Shown in pieces: positions 1-12,587 of a stretch of DNA of 64,000 bases. The stretch spans positions 15,931,142 to 15,995,141 of the forward strand of contig NC_079969.1 in assembly GCF_029852145.1 (NCBI RefSeq), given 5' to 3'. The notes beneath the pieces were generated by a model. That model saw nothing but the letters and a program-made list of their open reading frames with translations. It made no database searches and was not told the origin of the DNA. Each line of letters starts with the position of its first letter. Position 1 is the first letter of the stretch. The DNA comes from Microplitis mediator (taxonomy: Eukaryota; Arthropoda; Insecta; Hymenoptera; Braconidae). A program made the translations under genes and the position numbers.

Positions 1-1277
1 TAACAATAATGAATTAGATAAAATAGATTAGGCGAAATTTCGAAATCAAGTGTTCTTTGTGAATAACATGAACTGAATATTTAAAAGTTATCATCAGCCG
101 TGAGAGAAAAGGTTCAATTTTCTTTTAAATAACTGACACAACAACTTTTTACTATCTACACTCAGAGAAAAGTCGATAGTCATGTTAACTAAAACGCTTC
201 AACTATTTAAAATTAATTCCTAATACTATTTTTGATAGTTATATTAACTATTTATTAGTTGCTGAAACATAATAAAATTTATTGGTGCTACTAAAATTTG
301 ATAGTGATTAAAATTTTTTATCGCAACTACTGAAATGAAGTTAAATTAAATAAATTTTAAGTAATTACAGCAACTTTTTCGTTAGTTCAAGTAACTAAAA
401 AATTGTTTCAATCGTAAGTGTTGATTCATTGTTAATTTTAAATAGTTATTCTAACTATCGAGTTAATTGCTAAAACTAAAATTTTTAGTTAAAGCTTTAT
501 TTCACTATAACTTTATAGTTAATGTAACTACAGGAATTGGTATTAATGAAACAAAACAACGTAGCATTATGAATTGTTTGATTACAATTATTATAAGTGA
601 AATAATGATTGCAACTGCAACCGTCACGTAGTTAAAATAACAATCTCATAACTATATTAACTATAAAAATGCAAAAAAGAACTACAACTCAATTGTTGCT
701 TCAATTATTTTATAATGATTCATTTGAAGAAAAATCTACGTTTGCACGAATTATTTATTTACAGTGATTGAATACTTATTTAAGTCGTCGCAAATGATAC
801 TAATTTTTCTTTTCACAGCAGCGGAAAATTTTTTCTATTTACTACAAATATAAAAAAAAAAAAACAAAAAAATTTATTTAACGTATTTGAGTTCCCAAAA
901 ACTTACTATTTCCTTAAGTACCCCGTTTCACTCCTCCCTCCCCCATATATTAGACTGTGTGAAATAAAATCGATATTTTTTTTTTTAGTTCCATACGATA
1001 ATTTTGTTGTATGTAACAAAACAAAAATTTAGGAACTTTTTTGTAGATCATTTTATTATCCATCAAATAATGTTATCCAATTATTTTTAAACCTTATAAT
1101 TCAACAGTTACAAGTAATTAAAATTAATTGTTTGGAAAAAAAAAATCGCAATTTTCGTGAAAAATGGATGAAAATTCTTCTATGTCGCATTAAACTGTAT
1201 CGAAAATTGTTGTCTTTGATTATTTTATCAGCCGAATGACGGATTTCATCTGTAAAAAAGTGCAGTGAGTATGCACT

Positions 1278-1428
1278 CCCTGATTAAAACAAATGATTAA
1301 AAAGTATTTAAAATGATTTGTTTTTTAATCATTTTAAATACTTTTTAATCCTTCAAATCATTTCTAATCCTGTCTCTTATGGACATTTAACGTGTGAAAT
1401 CATTTTTAATCATTTTGTTTAATCAGGG
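1278..1428. mobile_element. small TIR element, CCCTGATTAAA ends
   Basis: Inverted ends CCCTGATTAAAAC and GTTTAATCAGGG enclose repeated units of aaatgattaaaaagtattt. Related copies lie at about 35248-35395 and 45934-46081. Those share the central cttataagcatttaac-like segment and the TTTTAATCAGG end. Confidence 0.6.
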
Positions 1429-1599
1429 CTTATTCTAGTAAAAAATTTTAAGGTCAAAATATTTAACTAGTATCTAAGCGGCACAAAGTAAAGTTGTTAG
1501 CTTTATATTTAATTTATATTAACAATTAATACTTGTTGATATCTTGTTAAATCCAATTTAACTAAAATCTAACGATTTCTTTAGCTGTGCTACTGCAAA

Positions 1600-1960
1600 A
1601 ATTATTCGTGAATTCAACTGAATTATTTACTTTATCGAAAATTGTTTGGACCCAAAAAATATTTGTTGAATTGACAAAAGAAATTAAATTTCTCGGAATA
1701 AGGACTATTCTTTTAACGCAAAAATTTTTGTATGCTCCAACTATGGAAAAAAAGTTGATTAAACCAAGAGAAAAATTTCTTGTTACTAGACAACGGCAAT
1801 GGGAGTAGTTCGGTGCTCGCCACTAGATAGCGCCTACCATTTGTAGTGTCCCTGGTAAGAAACTTATTTCAGAAGTATTATATTCTAACTTGAGAGCAAT
1901 CCTGACACCAATTCTCTCCTGCCATACGACCGAGTACCAAGTACTTCTTTGGATGGTCGA
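1600..1960 (+). repeat. dispersed repeat R, copy 1
   Basis: Shares the conserved core GTGCTCGCCACTAGATAGCG, followed by CCCTGGTAAGAAACTTATT and a fading 3' part, with copies at 40430-40740 and 63490-63720. The upstream part (ttaacgcaaaaatttttgta, then gctccaact) also matches copy 2. No convincing protein is encoded. The identity of the family is unknown. Confidence 0.6.
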
Positions 1961-2577
1961 CATTTTTGGAATCTTTTATTGTGCATGAATGACTCGATAT
2001 AATAACTTTATTAATAATATTATATTGAAAGTAAAAAATATAATATCAGACAACAAGACTAATTTGATTTCATTCAATAACTTTAATATTACTAGTTAAA
2101 TTAAATATAAAATTGGAACAGAATAAAAGTTATGGATATTATAAATATAATCTTCTAGTCGTGATAACTAAAATGATTGTTCACTTGATCACAAATGTAT
2201 AGTTTACTTGACTTATACACTAGATTTGTATCAATTATATAAAAGTAATAACATTAATGAATATTTAATATTACTAATAATTATTACTTTATGTTTAACG
2301 ATACTTAAACTTAGATTCTTTTCAATGAAATACTTGTAGTAAATAAAACTACTAGAATTAAGTTATGAAATTAATAAAATTTTTATTTCATAAACATTTT
2401 TAAATTAGTTATGTTAACATTTGATATGACTGATGGTACTAAAAAATAGTTATCTTGACTATTTTCCAATTGATATAATAACTATAAATTATTGTTGTAG
2501 AAATTATGATTAAATAGTTGAAGTGTTATTGCACTATAGTTTAATAGTTAAATTAACTAAATTTTTCTCTGAGTGTA

Positions 2578-4260
2578 AAACTAAAAAGCAGTTTTAATTG
2601 TTTACTTGATAACGTAAAAGTTGCACTTCAACTGTTAAACTAATTATTGTCTGTTAAATTTTAAGATTAGATTTTGAGTTCAATATTATATTCTAATTAT
2701 TTATTCTAGAATATATTTTATAACATAAAATATATTAAGGTCATCAAGTTCAATTCTATAATAGATTCTTAAATTCTCTGTAACTATGAATGCTTTATAA
2801 TCTGTAATTATTTCGTCTACTACAATTCCGTAGTGTATTCTGTGAGTACAATTCTGTGACTGACTAAAAAGTGTTAAATAAAATATAATGCAGTTTTAAA
2901 TATCATTACACCATAGGAATAAACAGGTAATACGGTGTGCTCTACCCAGATGCTGGCGTATGAACATCACCGTCAGCAATTTTGGAAAGATAATATTAAA
3001 AAGAATAAGAAAATCTACGAAGGCATATCAATATATTCATAATTTTTAGTAAAATTTTTTTTAATTTATTATGAAAAATCTACTATAAACGTTTGAAATA
3101 GTCAATTTTAATTACAAGTTACAGCACGAAAGAGTCATACAGAACGTGAGCTTGCTTTCATCATTGATAACGTATTTATAAATTAAAGTATGCGAGAAAA
3201 AACACCATTCGGCATCAGAAATGGAAGTAGATTTCTTAGGATTTATTTATTTTCAAGTTTTAAGATACGATTGAATTCAAGAAATAAGTTTTTTCGACGT
3301 TTTTTATACATTTCGGGGTCAAAAACTTTCAAAGATATAATAAATGGAACAAAATTTGTTATAATCTCTTGAATTGAGATGTTAAGATTTAAAAAAATTT
3401 ACAAACATTAACATTTTCAAGCCCTCTGAGCTCGAAAACAGTGGGAAGTTTTGGGGTTGGCCCACAGGGTCAACTGTTTTTCAGTTTTTTTTTTATTGAA
3501 CGTATGCAACAACCAAAAGGGTAGTAGAATATTTAAAAGTGTGAAATTGTAGAAATGAGCTCTCATTATACCAAATGATCGTAATTTCATAAAATTGTGC
3601 AATCTTTAGTGAAAATAACTGTTATCAAAGGTTAAACGTTAAAATTACATTTTAAAATAATTTATTATTTTTTTTTTCATTTACGATTATGCAGTAAAGT
3701 GAAAATAATTATAATTATTAATGTAGACGAGGTGCATTTCTACCTGTGCGGTCTGGCGGATGACCTAGACGGTCGCGGATTTAACCAAAAAAATATACAA
3801 ATAAAATAAGATACGTCTGCTGACACCCTCGTGCTTTAAAAGCTTAGTCTTCGCCCTCGCTTTAAATAACGGTTATTATGTGGCGGATACTTGACGACCT
3901 TGTGCTGCAGTTGCGAATCGCGGCAAACTACTGAGAAGTTGAACAATTGTATGAGATTTACTCGCCAATAACTTTTATTATTTCAATTTTTGAGATAGTA
4001 AATAACTAGATGTACAATTTATTGACTATAGAAGTAAAACATTTTCTTTTTTATCATACGAGCAAAATTTAATCGAAAATCATTTTCCCATATATCATGT
4101 AATTTTAACATCAATGCTGTAACTAAATTAATCCGCAGTTTTAGAATGATCATTTCAATAATATTTCTACTTTTATTTATTTTTCTTTCGTCAAGCTCAG
4201 ATAGTTGTTCTAAGCCAATTATTTATTAAAATAATACAACCAATGAACCATAATATTATA
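2578..4260. other. no gene seen; one repeat C fragment
   Basis: AT-rich sequence with only short random reading frames. The one recognisable item is a reverse-orientation fragment of repeat C at about 3418-3485 (gagctcgaaaacagtggga, then ggcccacagggtcaac). Confidence 0.5.
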
Positions 4261-4465
4261 ATGTTAAAAAAAAAAAAGTTTAAATGGAAAGTATATTATT
4301 TTCTAGTTGATGTTTTAGACTTTATCTGAATCAGTGAATAAAAGGGAAAAAAACACGTTAATCGAAGTTTCATAAATAAATAAAATATAAATTTATAAAG
4401 ATATGGAGATGGATTTGGACATAGAGAAATTGAGTAGACCGATGATAATAATTTTTTTTGTATTT

Positions 4466-4531
4466 GCTGGGTCTCGAACCTGGTCCTTTATGGCTGCTAG
4501 GCAAGTCTTGTATCCACTAAGCTGTGAGGCT
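4466..4531 (-). repeat. tRNA-like Pol III promoter module
   Basis: On the - strand an A-box-like CAGCTTAGTGGATA (4511-4526) precedes a B-box-like CCAGGTTCGAGACCC (4469-4483), followed by CAGCAAATAC and a T-rich tract. The spacing is tRNA-like, but I cannot draw a sound acceptor stem. This points to a SINE head or decayed tRNA rather than a working tRNA gene. Confidence 0.55.
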
Positions 4532-4560
4532 ATTCATAGAAGTTGGAAGTTTTCAAGTAC

Positions 4561-5525
4561 ACGGAGAGAAATTTCAAGTAAGTATGCCTATGCAGCGTAG
4601 TAATAATTACGTTACTCTATAGTTTTTGTCACGCCGCTCTTATGTGACTTCTTATTAGGGTGGTCTTTAAAAATTAAATTTTCTCAGCCGCCCCATAAAA
4701 AGTTTTTTTTTAGTCGAAAAATGGGTGAGGAATTGGGTTTTCCTTTTTAAGTAAAAAGAACACGTGCCGCAGGACGATCAAATTTCATTTTTCGATACAA
4801 TCGCGGTTTTTTTTAAATATCTCATGAAAAATGCAGATTGAAGGAAAAAATCATAGGAACAATTTTGTAGGTAATTAAATTCTTAACGAAAAAGGTCATT
4901 TTCATTTTTTTTATAAAATGTGTATTTATGAAGATATTTAAACAAAAATTTTTTTTGGATCTGATGAATTGAGCGTTTTAAGGATTACACATTTTAAAAA
5001 TAACATTTTTCTAAGTATATAGAAACTACAAGCATTAATGATTGATATGTTACGAGTTACGAAGTTGTATATATTTAAGAAAAAACGTTATTTTTAACAT
5101 TCGTAATCCTTAAAATTTTCAATTGATAAGATTTGAAAAAGTTTTTTGAAAATATCTTCATAAATACACATTTTATAAAAAAAATGAATATAACTTTTTT
5201 TGTTAAGAATTTAATTTTCTACAAAATTGTTCCTATAGGATTTTCATATATGATTTTTTCCTTCAATCTGCATATTTCATGAGATATTTAAAAAAAAACG
5301 CGATTGTATCGAAAAATGAACTTTGATCGTCCTGCGGCACGTGTTCTTTTTACATAAAAAGGAAAAACCAAATTCCCCACCTATTTTTTCACTAAAACGA
5401 AGCTTTTTATGGGGCGCCTGAGAAAATTTAATTTTTAACGGCCACCTTACTGCTTATACAAACTATAGAGTAATGTAATCATTACTATGCTGCACAGGCA
5501 TATTTACTTGATATTTCTTTCCGTT
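4561..5525. mobile_element. foldback element, arms about 470 bp
   Basis: The sequence from ACGGAGAGAAATTTCAAGTA onward is mirrored by an arm ending TACTTGATATTTCTTTCCGT, with the centre near 5045. Shared blocks include the CTGCGGCACGTGTTCTTTTTA type segment in both arms. An alternative right end, TTTCTCCGTGTA (5764-5775), pairs with TACACGGAGAGAAA (4558-4571). No coding sequence is present. The transcript would fold into a long hairpin. Confidence 0.7.
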
Positions 5526-5775
5526 TACCATTTGTTATTTAGCTGTCCTATTATTGCATGATGTGTGAAATTTTAAAATAAAATAAAATCATGATATTTA
5601 CTGCTTGAATATATTTGAACTCAAATAAAAATAAAATTATTAGCGAACTCAAACAAATTTGATAGAAAATTGACTCGTACGCTAAGACTAGCAAATCGAG
5701 GCTCGGTAACCCAATGTTGTGCCAAGACGAATCCCGACGTAAAAAATTTTTTACCTACAAGGGTTTCTCCGTGTA

Positions 5776-6600
5776 TAATTCAAATATTTATAAAGGTGTC
5801 ACATATCAGATTTTAAATTATTAATATTTCAACTCTTCAATTCATTGTCTGTAATAATACACATAGACCGAATGCTCAGTTAAACCAAGCAGACAATAGA
5901 AAATTCTTTAAAATCACTTGGGTTCAATGTCCAGCAGCGTGACATGAATATAATAATAATCAAACGTCGTCTAATGTTGAATCGGGTGAACGGTTGAAAC
6001 TGAAAGAGAAAAAAAAACATCGGATCTAAGACCTAAAGGAAAGAAAGCATTTTTGTACTAGTGAGGGTGAAAAACCTAGGATTAATTTACAAAGGTTACA
6101 AAGTATCTTTTGTACACCTGGATTACCCTTAGAGTATTCGATTACAATATGGTAACAGTATAAATTCTTCAACTAGTTTATTTACAATCACAATCAATCA
6201 CACCCGGATCTTATAACGAAAATATCATATAGCATTCGACTCTCAATATAATACCTACATATTATTTATTGAGTAAAATTGAAAAAAAATACTAAATTTT
6301 TTTAGTGCCTAAATACTTATGAAAAAAAAATCATTCTGTTACTGATCTTATTTTTTTTCGTTCATGGAAAAAGCAAAATATTGAAAATTTATGCAGTAGA
6401 AAGAACTAAACAGCGGAATTTATTTCAATAATAAGTATTATTATTTATTCGATGCATATTAATTTTCTAATTAGGGAGATTTTTTGAAAACCTAGCTATT
6501 GTATTTGTCCTCATGGTCGATTTTTCATGGAATTTGGTCACAACCTGTCATAATTGTTTGAGTAGGGTTCAACAATGCCATTCATAAAAAAAATGTATAC
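5776..6600. other. no gene or recognised element
   Basis: AT-rich sequence with no sustained reading frame, splice pattern or repeat that I can link to others in the window. Confidence 0.4.
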
Positions 6601-6899
6601 ATGTATATTAGACTGATTCAAAAAAATCGAAAATATTTTTGGAACGAAGTTCCTTATGGCGTGTTGCGGAGGGGTACCCTAGCCGGCAAAAAACGTCCGT
6701 AACGCGACAAAAAAGCGTAACCTTTTTATGTATAGTCTATGTATGGTGGCTATACACTGTCTAATGTATAGTCTATGGGATGACTGTTATTATTATTGCC
6801 GTTTGCTATTATTATTATATCATTCGATAATTACACCATCTGGTGGTCAAAAGTGGAACCATCTGATTACTACTACGTTAAACGCAGGGAGGCTATACA

Positions 6900-7935
6900 C
6901 AGTGTTGCGAATTCTTTAGTGAGAATATTTGCAATCAAAAATTGAATTTTCAATCCGTAATTGAAATTATATCGATTAAAATTACAAAGTTAATTTTTAA
7001 CTCAACAACTTGAATTGAAAAATTGAAAAATTAATTTAAATATAAACACGTGGGATTAAGAATCGAAAAACCAATTTTTAATAAGAGAAGTGAAATTGAA
7101 ATTTAAAAAAGTAGTTTTTAAATTGACACGTGGGTCTAAAATTTCAAAAATTAATTCTAATTCAGATACGTGGGATTAAAAATTAAAAAATTACTTATTA
7201 ATTCAAACACATGGGATCAAAAATTGAAAATTACTTTTTAATTCAGATTCGGTACGCAATCAAATAAGTAATCAAGACAAAAAATTTGACAGCACTTATA
7301 ATAGGAAAGAATACTGTTTTACTTGATCTTCAAGTTTGAATATTTTTAAACTTACTGTTGATCGTCAGATATAATAGAATTTGAATTAAGAAGATCATGC
7401 ATAGTTAAGACATTTGAGCATTAAATTCTTTGAATAATTTTCAGCGTAAGCAGAGAATTTAAAATTAAACCAACACCAATCCGATGTTCAGAATTAAAAA
7501 TATTTTATTTAATTTTTTTATTCGAAAATAGAAAATTTAGAAACAGAATGTAATTTTCTAATCCCCTTTAGCTATGGCTAATTAAAATTTTTGATTGACT
7601 TTTCAATTATTAGATATGGAATTAGAGATTAGAAAGAAATTTTTTAATCTGGTTTTCCGAATTGAAATTTTTTATTTAATGTTTTATTTGAAAACGTAGA
7701 TTTAAAAATTAAGCCATTACATTTTAACGATACTTTACGAATTGAAAATTTGAAATTTAATTTTTAATCGAAAAATGTTGGATTAAAAATGAAAAAATTA
7801 TTTTCAATTCAAAGATATTCAATTAGAAAATTAAAAAATAATTTTCATTTGTTGTTTTTGGATTATGAAATATAAAAAAAAATCTAATTGAAACACTAAT
7901 GCAATTATAAATTTAATGCGCTATTTGCAACTCTG
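6900..7935. repeat. degenerate tandem array, ACGTGGGATTAAAAATTG type
   Basis: Units of roughly 60 bp containing acgtgggattaaaaattga and ttaatttttaattcaaacac repeat at about 7020-7260 and decay to about 7920. The edges, AGTGTTGCGAATT (about 6900) and ATTTGCAACTCT (about 7925), may be short inverted ends. Non-coding. Confidence 0.45.
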
Positions 7936-7961
7936 GCTATACACTATGTATAGGAATGTAT

Positions 7962-8922
7962 TAGAATGGGCCAAAAAAATCGACTATATTTTTTTTTTTT
8001 TCGATACTGTGAAAATATTATTCCTGATGACTAAAAAAAATTACTGTGCAAGTTTGAGCCCTTATTATTGATATTAAGAGGTGTATCGTTACGACTATTA
8101 GTTTTTTGACAGAAATTTCATTTTTTACCCAAAACTCGTAAATCATCTATCTGAAAAATTTAAGCAATGTATATTCTTAAAAGAAATTGAATTCCTTACA
8201 AAAAATTTCTCTTAGTAAATTGACGTCAAATAAGCCGTTTCCTTGTAACCGTGCCTTAAACATTGATTTGTTTTTTTAATTCTTTGATTCTATTTTGGAT
8301 TTTTGTAACTACTAGAAATATTAAATTTTTTTTTACGCAAGATTCATATTCTTGAAGAAAATTTAATGCTCTACAAAAAAGGTCTTCTAACATTTTTTTC
8401 TAAATTCACTCCTTCGAATGTTATTCAGGTTATTGACCTCGTTTTGACTCAACTTCAACCTTGAATAACTTTCGAAGGAGTGAATTTAGCAAAAAATGTT
8501 AGAAGACCTTTTTTGTAGAGCATTAAATTTTCTTCAAGAATATGAATCTTACGTAAAAAAAAATTTTAATATTTCTAGTAGTTACAAAAATCCAAAATAG
8601 AATCAAAGAATTAAAAAAACAAATCAATGTTTAAGGAACGGTTACGAGGAAACGGCTCGTTTTACGGCAATTTCCTAATAGAGATTTTTTGTAGGGAATT
8701 CAATTTCTTCGAGACTATACATTGCTCAAATTTTTCAGATAGATAATTTACGAGTTTGAGGTAATACATGAAATTTCTGTCATAAAAATAGTCGTAACGA
8801 TACACCTCTTAATATCAATATTAAGGACTCAAACTTGCACAATAATTTTTTTTGGTCATCAGGAATAATATTTTTACAGTATCGAAAAAAAAAAAAATTA
8901 TCGATTTTTTTGGCCCAGTCTA
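7962..8922. mobile_element. foldback element, arms about 470 bp
   Basis: The left end is TGGGCCAAAAAAATCGA and the right end TCGATTTTTTTGGCCCA. Long mirrored blocks include ACGATACACCTCTTAATATC on one side and its inverse on the other. The centre is near 8440. Arm identity looks high by eye, with scattered mismatches. No transposase is present. Confidence 0.75.
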
Positions 8923-9104
8923 TTGTGTATGCTTATTCTTTACAGCATACACACCTATCGAGAAAAAAATCATAATAAAAATGTATACCCCAATAATTAT
9001 TTTCTTTATACTTCGAATAGAACTTGAAATTAATATTTTTATAATAAGGAACTTCGTTCCTATCTGGTGTCCCACGACACCACGCAATTTTTTTTTTATC
9101 AAGA

Positions 9105-9416
9105 ACACACTCAAAATAAATTTCCTGAACGAGCCATGAATTGGTTTTTTTTGAAAAAAACTTTCCCGGCCCCGTAGACCCAAAAAACAAATCCGAAAAA
9201 TTCAGAAAATTTTTGTCTCAAGCTATTTCTTATGACTTCGCAAAAACCGTGGCTCAAAAAATAATTTTGCTGGAAGATCTTCAAACTAGAGATTTTAAGC
9301 TTCAATTTGCTTTTTTTATTTTTTCGATACGACCATTTTTCACGAAAATAGTCTTCCAAAAATCACTAAAAAATTTATAAAATTTTCTTGTTCCTTTAAT
9401 TCTTTAGATAAGTGTA
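9105..9416. repeat. partial copy of the 19.9-kb foldback family
   Basis: Matches the terminal arm of the palindrome at 19924-21715. Landmarks are cccggccccgtagaccc, aaaaaccgtggctcaaaa and a right end close to GATAAGTGTA. Only one arm is present here. Confidence 0.7.
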
Positions 9417-9848
9417 TATATATCCCAGCAAACGGGATCGCATTGAATCGCATTCAGTTTTCTATCCGATTCAATCCTGTTTTTGGAATGGCCGTCTTGT
9501 CAATCCGAATCAATGCGACACGTTGATATAGGCTAAGTAGGAAACTTTTTTTACCGATTAACCCAAAATTCTAGATTACCAATAGCCGAAATTTAAAAAT
9601 TTCAATACGATTATAATATGACTCAAAAATAATTGGGAGAAAAAAAATTATTTTAATACAGAGTGTAAATAGAAAACATCTAGTAAAATTATAGCTTTTG
9701 CAATCATTTTAATGATATCAAATTTTTTTAGTAAAATAATTCACTAAGCACGAAAAATTGAATGACTGTGAAAGTAATTAAGTTTAAAGGTATGCATTTA
9801 TTTATTTAAAAAATACAAACTATTGAACTTTGTTAAAATATAAATATT

Positions 9849-11124
9849 GAGGGAGATAGCCACTGTGAGGATCGAAAAAATAGATGATTTTCGGGAATTT
9901 TTTGACTGGAATAATAAAGAAATTTGGGGATCGGGTTTTTTTTTTGTTTTATAATGTATACATTGAAGATAATTCTCCTAAATTTTCGTCAAAACATATT
10001 ATGTTGTTACAAAGTTATAAGCATTTTTGTGGAGCAACAAAAAAATTTTCCCCACCACGGTGTCATCTCTAACTCAAAAACGGATTATCAGAAACAATAA
10101 ACCAAAGGGCGTTGTAATGTGTATGCATGTGGTTATCGTTCCACGTAGGGGATTTTGAAAATTTGGATTTGAAAAAAAATGGCGACATATAAAAAATTTT
10201 TTCGTTTTTTTTTTTCTCATTTTTTTGGATTCAAACAGCCCTAAAAAATCTTAAAAATCAAAATTTTCAAAATTCACGTGCAACTTTAGCTACTGAATAG
10301 ACGAATACGGCATAAAAAAAAGTTGCGAATCGGTTCATATTTATGCGAATTACAGATGCCACCAGTTCAAAAAAAGTAGTTTCGAGAAAAACGCGTTTAA
10401 AGTTTTTAGTCGATGCAGCAGTCAGTTGACGCGCTGTCACAAAAATGACTATAACTTGAAAAATATTCGGAATTTTTATATAAAACTCTAGATACATATT
10501 TTTGAACATAGACACTAGACTGATTCAAAAAAATCGACTAATTTTTTTTTTCTGCATTATATCGAAAATATTGTTGGAAATGACGAAAAAAAAATACTGT
10601 GAAAGTTTGAGCTCTTAATATTAATATTAACAACTGCCGCATCGCAATTTTCTATTTCCCGTTTAAATAACATGGGAAAATTTATTTTTTAAGCTTTGGA
10701 ATTTTGTAGCTCTCGGTGGGACCAATACTTTCAAATGTTCAAGACATATTCTTGCGGGAAATTTGACGCTCTACAAAAAAGGTCTCCTATAATTTTTCGA
10801 TATTTTTATTTCTTCAAAAGTTATTCAAAGTTAAAGTTATATTGACGATAAATTTCTACATTTTTTAAATTTTTTGACGCAACCATCAACTTTATCCGAA
10901 AATTTTAGAGGACATTTTTTGTAGAGCCTTTTATTTCCAACAACTTATCTCAGAGAAAATTTTTGATATTTCTCACAAGTCGTAAGTTATTCGCAATTAA
11001 TTGAAAATTTAATATAATTAATTTTAAGCAACAAAATTTAGATAATTTAAGAATATACACTTTGATTTAATAAAAAAAAAAAAATTTTTTTTTTTTTGAA
11101 ATCTCACAGTGGCTATCCCCCTTA
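9849..11124. mobile_element. nested TIR element, GGGGGATAGCCACTGTGAG type ends
   Basis: GAGGGAGATAGCCACTGTGA on the left pairs with CTCACAGTGGCTATCCCCCT on the right. A similar start, TTAAGGGGGATAGACGGTG, recurs at about 51938, and CACAGTGGTCATCCCCGTTA recurs at about 29638. The inside contains the tagactgattcaaaaaaatc unit also seen at 6610. Non-coding. Confidence 0.55.
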
Positions 11125-11144
11125 AAAATGTCAGATAGACAAAT

Positions 11145-12030
11145 AGTCTAGTCGAGAAGTGAGTTTTCTGCGAAAAATCGTTGAGACACTCTTAAAAATA
11201 TGACGGTTGGTGCATTGGATTCAGAATTTAATTCTGGGAAATGGGTATTTTTTTATTTATCCGCCATTACAAATTTCATTTGTTACAAACAAAAAACGAA
11301 GAGACAAAAAGGGAGTTTCCGTTTTGTAGCTATAACTTCAAAAATATTAAAGATATCTGAAATTTAAAAAAAAGATTCTAAAAGAGGAGAAAATTTTAGT
11401 AAAATAAGTCTTGACTCCCTGAGTTGTAGCTCCATTATTTATAATTTTAATTAAACGTTGAAAGTTGGGCTCCGCGCGGCCGTTTCGGTGCCTAGGCGTC
11501 GCCGCAAAGCAAAGTATGCAACACAAAATAATTTTTTTATAACATTCAATATTAATTTAAAAATCTGAATAAATTATAGTGTCATCTAGACACTTGAAGG
11601 AATATAGCCCCGCAAAAAAATAATTTTTTAGCTCGATTTTTGTTAACGTTATTTAATTGTTAATTAACAAATTTTTCGGAGACGAGTTTTGTGTTGCATA
11701 CTTTGCTTTGCGGCGTTAAATTAAAATTATAAATAATGGAGCTACAACTCGGGGAGTCGAGACTTACATAACTGAAATTTTCTCATCTTTTAGAATCTTT
11801 TTTTAAATTTCAAATATCTTTAATATTTTTGAAGTTATAGCTACAAAACGGAGACTCCCTTTTTGTCTCTTCGTTTTTTGTTTATAACAAATGAAATTTT
11901 TAATGGCGGATAAATTAAAAAATTCCCATTTCTCAGAATTAAATTCTGAATCCAATGCACCAATCGCCATATTTTTAAGAGTGTTTTTACAATTTTTCGC
12001 AGAAAACTCACTTCTCGACTACACTAGATG
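11145..12030. mobile_element. foldback element, arms about 440 bp
   Basis: TAGTCTAGTCGAGAAGTGAG on the left is mirrored by CTCACTTCTCGACTACACTA on the right. Large matching internal blocks include ggagctacaactcggggag and its inverse, and the gcaaagcaaagtatgcaaca segment. The centre is near 11590. Confidence 0.7.
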
Positions 12031-12587
12031 ACAGTTCCAGAAAAATTGTCAAGGTCTTACTTTGACGTTCGACTGTCAACAAATTTTAACATTTTTAAAA
12101 TTGTCTTCTCTAAAATTTACGCGGTTAAGTTTAATTAAAAAATTCCTATGCGATAAATTATTATTTATTTTAAATAAAATTATTGTAAAAAATTTATTTT
12201 TTACTTGTAATCTAATATTTTTTTAAAAATTGACCGCAAAATAATCTCTTTGGATTGACGATATAACTTTATTTTATTATAAAATATAAATGATAACAGT
12301 TATTATTTTTCATTTTATGAGAATATTTTCCTTTGAATAAATGACCGCGATAATTAAATAGTAATTCGATATTTCACATCAATTATTACTACTTTAACGG
12401 CTTATGGTACACAGAAATCTTTGTTGGTTATTCAGTTTGATCTCTAAACTGCATGATCGACGGAATCTAGAAAATCCTATGCGATTCAATACTTTCCAAT
12501 GCGAAACATAGGGTTTCAAAAATAGTATTGAATCGCATTGAAACGCATTGAATCGCATTGGCTTCCAATGCGATCCCGATTGCTGGG

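Larger units (their letters stand above)
157..2577. mobile_element. TIR element, TACACTCAGAGAAAA ends
   Basis: The left end reads TACACTCAGAGAAAA (157-171) and the right end is its inverse, TTTTTCTCTGAGTGTA (2562-2577). The outer parts of the body are degenerate copies of a near-palindromic AT motif of the type tagttatattaacta. No transposase reading frame is visible, so it is a non-autonomous MITE-like element. It holds a nested CCCTGATTAAA element (1278-1428) and one copy of a dispersed repeat (about 1600-1960). Confidence 0.65.
9424..12587. mobile_element. TIR element, CCCAGCAAACGGGATCG ends, with nested foldbacks
   Basis: The left end CCCAGCAAACGGGATCGCAT and right end ATGCGATCCCGATTGCTGGG are inverted and flanked by TAT on both sides. 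Subterminal sequence repeats the motif ATTGAATCGCATTG. The middle is filled by two other inverted-repeat elements (9849-11124 and 11145-12030). No coding sequence is present. Confidence 0.65.

Noticed and set aside
8852..9380. Overlapping 79-95-codon frames on both strands
   Set aside because: They lie in foldback repeat sequence with copies at 20 kb and 58 kb that do not keep frames; A/T-run-derived Lys/Phe content.
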